Positions 30,801-38,061 of a DNA stretch of 38,484 bases are shown piece by piece. The position numbers and the translations under genes were made by a program. Every line of letters begins with the position of its first letter. Position 1 is the first letter of the stretch. Origin of the DNA: a virus; the IMG/VR virus record IMGVR_UViG_3300025632_000035, positions 1 to 38,484 of that record; one strand, written 5' to 3'. A model generated the notes under the pieces. That model worked only from the letters and a program-made list of their open reading frames with translations, did no database searches and was not told where the DNA came from.

Positions 30801-32091
30801 TGCCATCTTTGTCTTTAAAACTACCTTTTAAAGTTAATTTTGGATCGTCTATATGATTATCAGATATTCTACCAGTAATGTTTCTAGCAGTATAAATTCC
30901 TGCTACACTTACACTGTCTCCGTATTCTAAATCGGTACCTTCTAAAGATGCAGGGTCTGCATCATAGTTTCCAAACTCGCCCTTAAAATCATCAGGTGCC
31001 CCCTTCTTGCCCATTAATTTAAATTGTTTAATTGTAGGTTGAATTACACCAAACCCGTAACCACCAAAGAAACCAGCGGCTGCGGCTTCCCCTATTTGTT
31101 TTGCAAAATCTTTATTTAAGTATACATCTTCAAATGATTTGCCAGCTTGTAAAAATTCACCACCTGTAATATTAAGAGTTTCTTGCACACCTTCTGCTAC
31201 TGCTTCACTAGCACCAACTACCGCCATGTGTTTAGCCAAAGATTTAGGATAACTTAAACCATCTCTCTTAACTTTGTTTTTAAGCTGTTGCATAGCTCCT
31301 TTTTTAAGGCTGTTTTTAAATTTTTTAGTACCTATCGTATTGGAAATAAACTGATTTGATACACCAAACAATCTCTCTGCGTAAGCATAAGGAATACCCA
31401 AAGCAAATGCTATACCCGCAACAGGGTCTTCCATAGTAGTTGCATCACCATCATCCATCGAATCTATTTGTGCGCCGTATATATCACCAATAGCAAATAA
31501 ATAAGTAGAAAGATACAAACCTGCTGCCCCGCCTGCTGCTGTACCCACTACAGGAAATGCAGAACCAACGGCACCCCCTATTATAGTTGCAAGCGCGATA
31601 GGAATAGTTGTAATAGCACCTTCAGACATAGTGCTTCCTAAATACTCTGTGAATGCTTTAAATTGTTTTTCGTCGTTTAAGACATCTTCTATTGTGCTTG
31701 GTCTTGGTAGTATAGAACCATCTGGTTGTTGCCTAAATATGTAAGCTGTTCTATCTAATTTGTATTGCTCGTAAACTCTTTGTGCTTCTGCTTGTTTATC
31801 TTCTGCACCAAAAATATCATAGATGCCCCCCATTACATTAGCACCAATTTGTTTTAAATTTAAAATTGAGCCTTTGGCTCCAGAGGTAAGAGAGTTGTCG
31901 TTTAGATTATCGGGTTCAAGCATGTTGACAGGTTGGAGTCCATACTTGTATGCAAACCCTTCTCCCACCATAAAGTTTTCAAAATCTTCTGATTTTAATA
32001 CGTCTGCAATTTCTTCGTAAGTAGAATTAGCTCCCACTTTTAATTGTGGTGCACCTGGTGTGTCAAACGTAATATACTTTACTTCTTCCAT
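24892..32091 (-). CDS. Giant polyvalent virion protein (2399 aa) with zincin and methyltransferase-like domains
   Basis: One continuous frame. Residues about 155-210 are glycine-rich and hydrophobic (TTIPIALATIIGGAVGSAFP), suggesting membrane insertion. A zincin motif HHEVIHAL lies near residue 1000. A SAM-methyltransferase-like domain lies at about 1165-1300: MDIGGGKFNNA, IYDPYN, VTINNVLNVIP and GGTVVITNYEGDG. Residues near 1800-2100 resemble the LPD38 region of large polyvalent proteins (GFWWYLGGNISSAFLQIF). The gene is among virion genes, so the protein is probably injected with the DNA. A strong Shine-Dalgarno precedes its ATG (GTAAGGATT). Confidence 0.7.
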   Translation of the reverse strand: MEEVKYITFDTPGAPQLKVGANSTYEEIADVLKSEDFENFMVGEGFAYKYGLQPVNMLEPDNLNDNSLTSGAKGSILNLKQIGANVMGGIYDIFGAEDKQAEAQRVYEQYKLDRTAYIFRQQPDGSILPRPSTIEDVLNDEKQFKAFTEYLGSTMSEGAITTIPIALATIIGGAVGSAFPVVGTAAGGAAGLYLSTYLFAIGDIYGAQIDSMDDGDATTMEDPVAGIAFALGIPYAYAERLFGVSNQFISNTIGTKKFKNSLKKGAMQQLKNKVKRDGLSYPKSLAKHMAVVGASEAVAEGVQETLNITGGEFLQAGKSFEDVYLNKDFAKQIGEAAAAGFFGGYGFGVIQPTIKQFKLMGKKGAPDDFKGEFGNYDADPASLEGTDLEYGDSVSVAGIYTARNITGRISDNHIDDPKLTLKGSFKDKDGIETLIVEYEGKTASADGSATSIFIPASEKSVIFKKIPKVNNEVKGINYKYNDEADLILDDNIETRQKYSEAKKKLQQTGVINDSTNKTVDSFLNREKEVERISVQLEQDRKNQKQADTLEAELENEAEEDQPIVRPTQYPEYLLPGWSQQFDELEGDSLRESVNKFWPSLRKQNIVDLASEQKENKLSKEDNKQLRKLGFNGPFGEEVIQGYRDDVLPVTDFITRGRRKLRDIIDNNRRFEDVVPPARREVNQPQDPKIQIIQPLSKEEKTSITGSDLADPNAGPMFVFNMSVSQRLREIKELAMLLDFRGWKIAGSPHYESFVELIKQKQKEVNSEFNLFRKAQLKQELKDIKNRGEHLLQNPFTPKGAPLAFLPVGSPKAIMSAESNLITLKNDPRLLSQEAAVRKPVEEKIAAYENLILSATRNRARLNELLASLSIEPIFNWNAFNGTVKGLTALRKRLEQTEIITKTTKVSAKAERWSVMSNTQPRLQERFKNNTLKVAQLLRRRLDALGLSTVQLDVFDKVLSQEGFEVNGKYLVGQRLVQIALNARPDINIYENNQDATLYTLHHEVIHALKDLGLFTPQEYARLRKAALDTWIEQFDIKTKYPNLNLEEQAEEAISEAFAAHMVNRFNTGTILGRAFQRIKAFIYALADSLRGADFGNVTDIFEMIDAGIIGNRDKSYQATADGRVESYSVDLWKTKEQVVTSEETSINKTRKAAVFNILDKQNFWKENTINMDIGGGKFNNATIFLNEKGVKNYIYDPYNRTEKQNNETVSRAANGKSDTVTINNVLNVIPEENAQNQKTILLQAKNALKIGGTVVITNYEGDGTGVGKYTTKGYQQNKKLTSYLEDIKTIFPNAKIVGKTIRAIKETGSTKQSKMYNDPGAPPSEQYTPLNRAEKRKILRDVEKYSVQMNDPYVKGGAVTPAKLGSLYKFIAHYSRLAVDYPAFTPLWNFVQKRNSYTNELTQYFASELSRKYLQIQQDPAAKEALTKAHIIALMTDTKYTRNREGQIILTAPAASSDKNNSVQAGEVVILTGDVAEAFEDYDRVIATVNKTILKDQISGEYGDHLIDGISLVNKFLPNNGQLPDLNQMTEEEQNAFVEQFELEEGQGVLNLLNQIGINYQNRLYGIESNLYMSEQELTDLNNTQEFITDGFIKEAKRYKDRSVGYYAPMSRYGTYYIAVKDDQGRLIRYEQIESETPFGIGTAGKARQKYNELVLQYPDATVSKPEKVTIEELRNLYKREISAADEVSSFLSDSNAKVYNEVRSEVNKKLKLTILELQEKTNNYTAGFQYFYMPKDKSVGMEGVPGYETDFTRSTLQFISAAAAQTAKNRFNKKISIAYRNADSYAKGKENRETKDPNLEKLITKWMDYADSPVQEHAALRRLGFWWYLGGNISSAFLQIFSAIQNTGPMLSELTNPSFVPGPGAVKTSLALSKAVASASKMVGRGITQGSSYNDALLNVDKVPDDRPGLGKAITRAIADGTIKQGQAIQEAGITEMLGGNLYARSLRAAENTLIGGAFNSMEAFSRITGFIAAYRMSTDDPSMLDNARLLFEDDADFQFQIEHNKGKLTPEILARYVTNKNFGVFGKINRQLIGRKWGSAIGLFMTYISQMVGQYVNYMNLPVIRKKEGGYTIETTYPNRSKTQNKMNRRMVAKMLLALMITGGVFAVPGGEDAEDFVNIVRSYYTGIDSDIRDEFRKMLYEVGFSPRMITFATSGAFNAYANMDISRRVGLGNLPWSTQVRALASIAGLNTGVRAEAFLGAPGSVFITAAQGIANDGIREGNYGEVISKMFPNFIRNAYKGGMYAFTGEAYSGRGILLRDDLGFSDAVLKAAGFAPNKIAAAREAVFLEKKIGGATSAYKGRMNTRLTNAFKEIIIGNKEGDTSRMRKGQEQIQKLTEEIIRFNSKVPPNLVFIPDIDRLQDQAKMELYTDYRLEKQNKKFFNEKRNLRIRLGLDG

Positions 32092-32143
32092 AATCCTTAC
32101 AACAATGTATTCAGGGCCGAAACCCTTAGTTAAAAACTAATAC

Positions 32144-32950
32144 TTAATTACCAGTATCAGATTCGTTTTTTTTATTTTTTTTAGTGTTATCATAAGTAGC
32201 AGTAACGGATTCACTAAGAGCTCCTCCAGAAGAATCACCACTTAATAATGCATTTATTTGTGCCCTAATCTTACCCATTTCCAATTTAATTCTGGTCTTA
32301 TCAGCTTCGCTTCCAAATTGTAATTGACTTTCTAAATCAACTAAACTTTTATTTAAAGCAGTTAAAGCAGGAGATGCTACTGTAAGAGCTAACACTTTTG
32401 CTACAGCTGAATTAAATTCAGGAGATCCTGGTGCATATTTATTCTGACCTGCTACAATGTTTACTGCATTATCATATGCAGTTGTAGTTTTAGGTCTTGC
32501 TGCTTGCATAGCTAATGCTCCTTTGTAATAAGCATCTGCTTCGGCTGCTGCTTTGCCAGCTATTTTTTGTTCACCAGCAGCTAATCCAGCAGATACATCG
32601 CTAAGCAAACCTCTTGCTTCTCCTGGGTTAGTTGGTCTAACCAATGACTGTCCTACAGAACTTATGTAATCAAATAATTGATCTCGTTTTCTTTCATTTT
32701 TAGAAAAATATTCACCAAGTTTACCAAATGGCCCTTCATATTTTTTATTAGCTTCTGCGATTGCGTCTTGCTTAATTTTGTAATTTGACAATTTGTCTTT
32801 CATGTAATCATCAAACCCTTCATCTACATTCTTTTTTGGTAGCTTTGGTAATTTTCGTAATATAGTCTCTCTTAAATCCAAAGGCAAATCGTCTAATGCG
32901 TCATCTGGAGGAAGTACTCCTGTACCTTTATTTATTTTTATATCAGCCAT
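32144..32950 (-). CDS. Internal virion-type protein (268 aa)
   Basis: The protein has a charged N-terminus and an Ala-rich helical centre (ALAMQAARP, NSAVAKVLALTVASPALTALNKSL) and ends in a Lys/Asn-rich tail. Such Ala-rich helical proteins next to a giant ejected protein are typical of internal or ejection proteins, but I do not recognise a named family. It lies 8 nt after the upstream gene. Confidence 0.55.
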   Translation of the reverse strand: MADIKINKGTGVLPPDDALDDLPLDLRETILRKLPKLPKKNVDEGFDDYMKDKLSNYKIKQDAIAEANKKYEGPFGKLGEYFSKNERKRDQLFDYISSVGQSLVRPTNPGEARGLLSDVSAGLAAGEQKIAGKAAAEADAYYKGALAMQAARPKTTTAYDNAVNIVAGQNKYAPGSPEFNSAVAKVLALTVASPALTALNKSLVDLESQLQFGSEADKTRIKLEMGKIRAQINALLSGDSSGGALSESVTATYDNTKKNKKNESDTGN

Positions 32951-32958
32951 AATCTATC

Positions 32959-33849
32959 CTACTTAAATGGTGACCAACCAAGGTTAGCTGCTATACCCAA
33001 ACCTTGTGCCCCTAGTCCAAGAGCTTGTTGGAAGAATGGCGCTGGTTGTTGAGCGGGTCTTGTTTGTGTTTTATTGTAAGGTGCAAACGATGCTTGACCT
33101 TGTATAATATCAGATACAAATCCAAGTTGTTGTTTTGGAAAGTCTCTTTCTTCTAAGAAGTTAGTATAATTAAGATCAAGAGCTTGTTGCTGTTGCCCTC
33201 TTTCTAATGCGCCTATACCTAATTGTTGTTGTACATCTGCCATGCCAAGATTTTGAGCTTGTTGTGCAGTTGCACCCATACCTAGAGCTGAGTCAAGTTG
33301 TTGTTTTCTATCTTGTTGAGATGCTTTTAATGCTGTCTCATAAGCACTTGCTTGTGCTTTAGTATACAAATCACCAAGACCTGTTTGTAAGTTCTTTTGT
33401 CTTTCTGCTTCTAATATAGCAAAACGAGAGGAATCCAGCCCCCCTGCTCCAACAGCTTGTTGTGCAATTTTTTGCTGTTCCATTAAAGATTGTTTTTTTA
33501 ATTCACCAGCTGATATATCTGCTACTTTTTTTTGATAGTCAGTCATGTAATCTGGCACGCTAGTAAGTGCTGGCGCACCTGACGCAGTTGCCGCTGTGAA
33601 TGCTTGACCACCTTGCAAGGCACCAATACCCGCCATGCCAAGGCCTTGTTGCATAGCATCTTTTTCTGCTTGATTAAATCCTGCTATTCGTGGATCTTGG
33701 TAAGCTTGATAACCTTCTTTAGCAACATCCATTGCTTCGCCAATAATATCAGCAGAAGGCTCTGCGATGTATTTTGGTATTGACATGCCTTCCGTAGTTG
33801 TTACTGGAGGAGGATTTTTACTCCCAAATAAAAAATCAAATATTGCCAT
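32959..33849 (-). CDS. Gln/Ala/Gly-rich internal virion protein
   Basis: The sequence is dominated by Gln, Ala and Gly helices (AEKDAMQQGLGMAGIGALQGGQAF, QQKIAQQAVGAGGLDSSRFAILEAERQKNLQ, GMADVQQQLGIGALERGQQQQAL). The motif around DSSRFAILEAER recurs in many marine phage proteins in this position. It is probably an ejection or internal core protein. The frame starts 1 nt inside the stop of the next gene (33849). Confidence 0.62.
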   Translation of the reverse strand: MAIFDFLFGSKNPPPVTTTEGMSIPKYIAEPSADIIGEAMDVAKEGYQAYQDPRIAGFNQAEKDAMQQGLGMAGIGALQGGQAFTAATASGAPALTSVPDYMTDYQKKVADISAGELKKQSLMEQQKIAQQAVGAGGLDSSRFAILEAERQKNLQTGLGDLYTKAQASAYETALKASQQDRKQQLDSALGMGATAQQAQNLGMADVQQQLGIGALERGQQQQALDLNYTNFLEERDFPKQQLGFVSDIIQGQASFAPYNKTQTRPAQQPAPFFQQALGLGAQGLGIAANLGWSPFK

Positions 33850-35576
33850 TATACTGTCTTCGCCTTTCCTAGTCCTGCCATTATGACATTGCCATCTTCA
33901 TCAAAGTATTCTGGCTCTTCTTCGCCTAAAAACTTTCTTCTTCTTTTTATGTAATTGTTAAAATCTTCTAACTGGTTAAATCCGCCACCTTGCGTTGCAA
34001 TATTTAATAAATCAGCTGCACTTCTTGGTTGTGTTTTCATTGCACCAGTTGAATCGAGTTGCATTCTTTTACCTACAGGAACTTGCATTTCTTTGCCGCC
34101 TGTAAGTACATCATCTGTATAAGGCATGGTGCCCCCTACATTAAACTTGTATGCATCTTCTGATGGAGTAACTGTGGTAGTATCTCCAGGCATTGCTGGT
34201 TGTGTAAATCCACCACCACTTTGTTGTTGATCGTTTCTGCTTCTTTTTTCTTGAACATATTCTCTTGCTGCAAATAATTGATTGTTAAATTTTTTTGCTT
34301 CTTTGTACTCTTTAGAATCTCTATCCATGCCTGTAGTATCTGTTACTTTTCCGAATTGAACCATTTCTTCTAAACCACCAGTTGTTTGCGGCATACCTGC
34401 TACTCTATAATAATTTTGCGTATCGTATCGTTTTATTAAATTGTTAAAAATATCACGACCGCCTTCAATGTCTCCAAGCTTTTCATAAAAGCCTTCTTTA
34501 GTCATTTCATCTGTATCTTCACCATCTTTATCTTTTCGAGTTAGTCTATCTTTTTTCTTTTTACCTAAGCCACCTTTAGTTAAAGCTTTAAACGCACCTA
34601 GTAAATTAAGATCTTCGAAACCTATATTACCTGTTAGTGGTGTATAATCTCCCATAAGACTAAATATTTCTTGAGCTCTTTGGTTGTCTTTTAAAGCTTG
34701 TAGTGGATCACTTGATGTAATAATATCTCTAGCTAAATTTTTTCCACTATCTTGTATTAGTCTTTTACCAGTTGCAGTTTTAGGGTCAAAAGATACACTG
34801 CCAGCACCTTCTTTTCCTCTTGCTGCTGCAGTTTGTCCATACACTTGCGCTAGTTGATTTGACATACCTCCTGTGCTATCATCTTTATCTCTTTCTCTAT
34901 CTTGATAATAGTTTATAATTTTTTGTTGTTGGTTAGCCTTAGATGAAACTACGTCACCAGCGCTTTGTAAACCTACACTAGCCATACTTTGGGCAGCTTG
35001 TCTTCTTTGCTCTGCAGGATCTTTTTCTTTATTCATATCTGATTGAGATGGGCTAGAATAATCTGTATCACCTATTCTGAAATTACCAGCTATTCTAAAA
35101 CTTGGAATGCCTTGTGGAGTCATTTCGCCAGCGCCACCAAGCATAGCTAGTATACCTGCTTCTTCTGGATTAATGTATGCTAGTTTCTCACCATCTGGTG
35201 CCATGTCATTTAAAGCGTCTGTAGCATCTGTAATACCAAACTGGTCTCTGTCACCTACTGAGCCCATCATCTGTTCGTATAACATAATGATTTGATCAGG
35301 GTTCATCTGTCTAGTATCGACGCCTTCTCTCATTAAAGCGCCTGCCATAGTGCTTATAGTGTCCATTTGAGCCATATCTTGATCTACTCCAGCTTTTGCC
35401 GCTTTCATAAATCCAGGTGTGTCATCTTTTTGTGATGGCAATTTGTAGAACCCAGGTACGCTTTTACGTACTTGTTTATTCATGAGAGCTGCCGCACCCA
35501 TAGGAGCTTCATTCTCTCTCATAATTACATCATTTTCTGAAACTGGGCCCGCCAGTGTTTCTATACCTTTAGCCAT
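33849..35576 (-). CDS. Hypothetical virion protein (575 aa)
   Basis: An acidic, Met/Gln-rich protein with Gly-rich segments and a low-complexity central region (DRERDKDDSTGGM, KKKKDRLTRKDKDGEDTDEM). No enzyme motif is seen. Its location between tail/stabilisation genes and the internal proteins suggests a structural or scaffold-like role. The ATG has no Shine-Dalgarno, but a TATAAT lies only 8 nt upstream, so the mRNA may be leaderless. Confidence 0.58.
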   Translation of the reverse strand: MAKGIETLAGPVSENDVIMRENEAPMGAAALMNKQVRKSVPGFYKLPSQKDDTPGFMKAAKAGVDQDMAQMDTISTMAGALMREGVDTRQMNPDQIIMLYEQMMGSVGDRDQFGITDATDALNDMAPDGEKLAYINPEEAGILAMLGGAGEMTPQGIPSFRIAGNFRIGDTDYSSPSQSDMNKEKDPAEQRRQAAQSMASVGLQSAGDVVSSKANQQQKIINYYQDRERDKDDSTGGMSNQLAQVYGQTAAARGKEGAGSVSFDPKTATGKRLIQDSGKNLARDIITSSDPLQALKDNQRAQEIFSLMGDYTPLTGNIGFEDLNLLGAFKALTKGGLGKKKKDRLTRKDKDGEDTDEMTKEGFYEKLGDIEGGRDIFNNLIKRYDTQNYYRVAGMPQTTGGLEEMVQFGKVTDTTGMDRDSKEYKEAKKFNNQLFAAREYVQEKRSRNDQQQSGGGFTQPAMPGDTTTVTPSEDAYKFNVGGTMPYTDDVLTGGKEMQVPVGKRMQLDSTGAMKTQPRSAADLLNIATQGGGFNQLEDFNNYIKRRRKFLGEEEPEYFDEDGNVIMAGLGKAKTV

Positions 35577-35584
35577 ATTTTTAT

Positions 35585-35613
35585 ATTATACCCCATATAT
35601 GTCGAGAAGTAAA
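35585..35613 (-). promoter_or_regulatory. Minus-strand promoter TTTACT-17-TATAAT
   Basis: On the minus strand TTTACT (35608-35613) and TATAAT (35585-35590) are spaced 17 nt. A GGGGGCAC copy (35614-35621) abuts the -35. The start codon is 8 nt from the -10, so the transcript would lack a leader. The gap (35577-35620) has no other gene. Confidence 0.5.
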
Positions 35614-35620
35614 GGGGGCA

Positions 35621-35983
35621 CTATACATTATCATCTGTAACCTCCATGATACTTGCTACAACGTTAAGTTCTGCCGACCCTGTTTTCTTTATTTTTAGTA
35701 GTTCCGTTGCCTGTAAGACAAGGGGGGCGGAGTGAAAACTATCGTTACTTACTTTTAAAAGCTCGTCAGATGAGTCTGCTTGTAATGTACGTTCGTTCTC
35801 TAAGGTGAAACTAACACCTGCGCTTGTTACTAGAAACGTTGCAATATGAGCTGGGTCTGTAGAATCTACATTAGATACACGCACAGATTTGACAATAGCC
35901 GTAGTGTCAGATGCTGCTGTGTATAGTGTAGTTAAACCGTTGTCGGTTAGTACAGCTTTGGCGTTTGTGTATACAATAGCCAT
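35621..35983 (-). CDS. Structural/decoration-like protein (120 aa)
   Basis: The start at 35983 (MAIVYTNAKAVLTDNG) is chosen because it overlaps the previous stop as TAATG; a longer frame reaches 35998. The product is beta-rich with the pattern LYTAASDTTAIVKSVRVSNVD and LVLQATELLKIKKTG ending in VVASIMEV, which I associate with small capsid or tail surface proteins of phages. No enzyme motif is seen. A function as tail tube or decoration protein is uncertain. Confidence 0.6.
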   Translation of the reverse strand: MAIVYTNAKAVLTDNGLTTLYTAASDTTAIVKSVRVSNVDSTDPAHIATFLVTSAGVSFTLENERTLQADSSDELLKVSNDSFHSAPLVLQATELLKIKKTGSAELNVVASIMEVTDDNV

Positions 35984-36171
35984 TAGCTTAAAAACCAACT
36001 CATTGAACGTTGTTCTGTTTCGCTTGATATACGAATAGGTATCTTACCTTCTGATTGATCTCGTAATCTAAGCATGTTTATTAGAGCATCATATGTTCTA
36101 GCAAAGAGTGTATTCTCTTTACGTTCTTGATATGAAAGCTCTGGATAAACTCCTCTAGTATATAATCCCAT
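35983..36171 (-). CDS. Small hypothetical protein (62 aa)
   Basis: It starts in a 1-nt overlap with the stop of the upstream gene and stops in the TAATG junction of the downstream one. It is basic and helical (YQERKENTLFARTYDALINMLRLRDQS). Such small genes commonly lie beside tail assembly genes. I do not recognise it. Confidence 0.55.
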   Translation of the reverse strand: MGLYTRGVYPELSYQERKENTLFARTYDALINMLRLRDQSEGKIPIRISSETEQRSMSWFLS

Positions 36172-38060
36172 TATCTAGTCCCGTCTGCTTGACCTTCGGC
36201 ACGCCATGTACCTAATCGCCATGCTGTGTCTGTAGCTGTTGATTCCCATCTACATTGAAACGAACGACCTCTTGCGCGTAGATTTAATTTCTTTGTGCTA
36301 GATGTGACAGCAAAAGCTCCTTTAGTTGTTTCAGAATCATTGGGATATCTCTTACTCTTTAATGTAAAGTTAAGTGATGTACCTTGTGAAAATGTTGTAT
36401 CTGGAATAATTCTACTCATAAATATTATATTATCTCCATTTTCATCTCCACTAAAGAAACCTGTTTCTAAAGAAGCTGATAGTGCTGACCCGTCATCGTT
36501 GCTTCCCGATTCGTGACTGAATGCTTTTTTGTTTGTTGCGTTTACAGCAATAGGGTTTGCAAATATACCCGCGTCTGACCACGCTGTACGTTCTAAAGAA
36601 CCAACAGACCATGTTTGATCTATGTAGTTGTATATAACGTATTTGTCAATTTCTGTTGAGCCTGCTGAAGCATAGAACCACCATACTTCGTTGAACTCGA
36701 TAATCTGTGCGGCAAAAACTTTTTCTCTTTGTGTTTGTGAAAAGTCATCAAATACTCTGTTAAGCACAGGACAGTTTAAAGTTGATACTGCACCGTCATA
36801 TGCGTAGAAGTTATTTGTGCCCATCCAAAACGTGCCCCCTTCGATCATGGCTGCTGCGTTTTTAGATATAGTTCCTGATGCCTCACCAAGTTGTTGGAAT
36901 GAGAAGGTAAAAGGGGGGCCAACAAATTGCATACCATAAAGGTCTACATCTGTCCATACGTAAATTTGCCCACGACCTTTTTCTGCCGCTTCTATGTTTG
37001 TACCTGTACCAAGTTTCTGTGAACCTGCTGTGTTTGTTATTTGTGCATTCCAGACGCTTAAACTTTCTTGTGATGCGAATCTAATTGTTGTTCTGTCATA
37101 ATCTGTAGAACCCTCTGGTGTTGTGCCAAATACACACAAGTGTCTATCTGGTGTAGATACAAGAACTTGTCCAACTTTAGTTGGTACTTGTGATGCATCT
37201 CCTGATAATGTGTTAGTTATATAATATGCTAGTGTGGTGCCTCTTGTAGTTTGATCAGCAATAAATGCACTTACATCAAAGTAATAAATAGTGTCTTCTC
37301 CACCACCTACAGCTGCTACAATGTCTTCACCCCATGCGTCCATAGACCATACCCTAGGTGATAATACAACACCCGAAGTAGAACGTGCTGTTCCCCAAGA
37401 TGATGCGCCCCATAAACCTGCGCCAAAACCATAACCTGTAAGACCATCATCTGGCCCGTTGTTTGTTAAATATCTTACTACAACTGAACCACCGCCTGTA
37501 GTTGAACCTGATGAAGCTGCTCCTGATATTCCAGGACTACCTGAACCACCTGATACTGCTGTTAGTGTGTATGTGTTTGCATTTACGTATACTGCAAAAT
37601 ATTCTCCAGCTGCTACAGTTACTCCGTCTACTGCTGAACCAACTGATGATATTACTACACGAGATGATGGGCTAGTGCTTGCTACTCCATGATTTGCATG
37701 AGTAACCGTGATAGTACTTGTACCTGCACCACCTGTGGTAAATGGATTTGTTAATGTAGTTGGATCTGTTCTAAAAGGTGTGATATCATATATTACGTTA
37801 CCATACTCTACGTAAACATGTGTACTTGTTCCATAATAAATTACTTTTCTACCTTCTATATCTCTGTGAGGTAATATGTTACGAGGAACGCCGTTAAAAC
37901 TTGCGGAAGAAAAAGCATCACGTTTTGCCCAACCACCTATCTTCTCAGGTTGTCCGTAACGAAATCTTACTTTATCTGCATCGGTGTAACGCATTGCCGC
38001 TTGGTAATCAGTTATTTCTGTAATTACTCCTGCTGGTGGTGTTAATTTTACTAATGGCAT
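36171..38060 (-). CDS. P22 gp10-like packaged DNA stabilisation/tail protein
   Basis: The start at 38060 (MPLVKLTPPAG) lies 1 nt after the upstream stop and is preferred over an in-frame ATG at 38147. It has the conserved N-terminal 'DADKVRFRYGQPEKIGGW' and later repeated beta-strand motifs (IYVWTDVDLYGMQFVG, FWMGTNNFYAYDG, EVWWFYASAGS, YVIYNYIDQTWSVGSLERTAW). These are typical of a beta-propeller-like stopper/stabilisation protein that closes the head-tail channel in podoviruses. At 629 residues it is of expected size. Confidence 0.72.
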   Translation of the reverse strand: MPLVKLTPPAGVITEITDYQAAMRYTDADKVRFRYGQPEKIGGWAKRDAFSSASFNGVPRNILPHRDIEGRKVIYYGTSTHVYVEYGNVIYDITPFRTDPTTLTNPFTTGGAGTSTITVTHANHGVASTSPSSRVVISSVGSAVDGVTVAAGEYFAVYVNANTYTLTAVSGGSGSPGISGAASSGSTTGGGSVVVRYLTNNGPDDGLTGYGFGAGLWGASSWGTARSTSGVVLSPRVWSMDAWGEDIVAAVGGGEDTIYYFDVSAFIADQTTRGTTLAYYITNTLSGDASQVPTKVGQVLVSTPDRHLCVFGTTPEGSTDYDRTTIRFASQESLSVWNAQITNTAGSQKLGTGTNIEAAEKGRGQIYVWTDVDLYGMQFVGPPFTFSFQQLGEASGTISKNAAAMIEGGTFWMGTNNFYAYDGAVSTLNCPVLNRVFDDFSQTQREKVFAAQIIEFNEVWWFYASAGSTEIDKYVIYNYIDQTWSVGSLERTAWSDAGIFANPIAVNATNKKAFSHESGSNDDGSALSASLETGFFSGDENGDNIIFMSRIIPDTTFSQGTSLNFTLKSKRYPNDSETTKGAFAVTSSTKKLNLRARGRSFQCRWESTATDTAWRLGTWRAEGQADGTR

Positions 38061-38061
38061 A

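Larger units (their letters stand above)
2970..36918. repeat. Dispersed G-rich motif GGGGG(G)CAC
   Basis: By hand count there are at least 33 copies of GGGGGC on both strands, 25 followed by A and 16 in the exact form GGGGGCAC. Runs are always 5 or 6 G. First G on the + strand: 2970, 3132, 5183, 7695, 9467, 12356, 13022, 15018, 15125, 16979, 17606, 18529, 21465, 25037, 29688, 35614, 35722, 36913. C-run starts (motif on the - strand): 8499, 11111, 15778, 19454, 21383, 24637, 25358, 26597, 28022, 28818, 30999, 31826, 33439, 34132, 36835. Copies lie in coding DNA in several frames and in promoters. The role is unknown. Confidence 0.8.

Noticed and set aside
2970-36918. Phase-variable homopolymer tracts as the meaning of the G-runs
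   Set aside because: Runs are only 5-6 G, are not clustered at gene starts, and share a following CA(C), which fits a site rather than slippage tracts.
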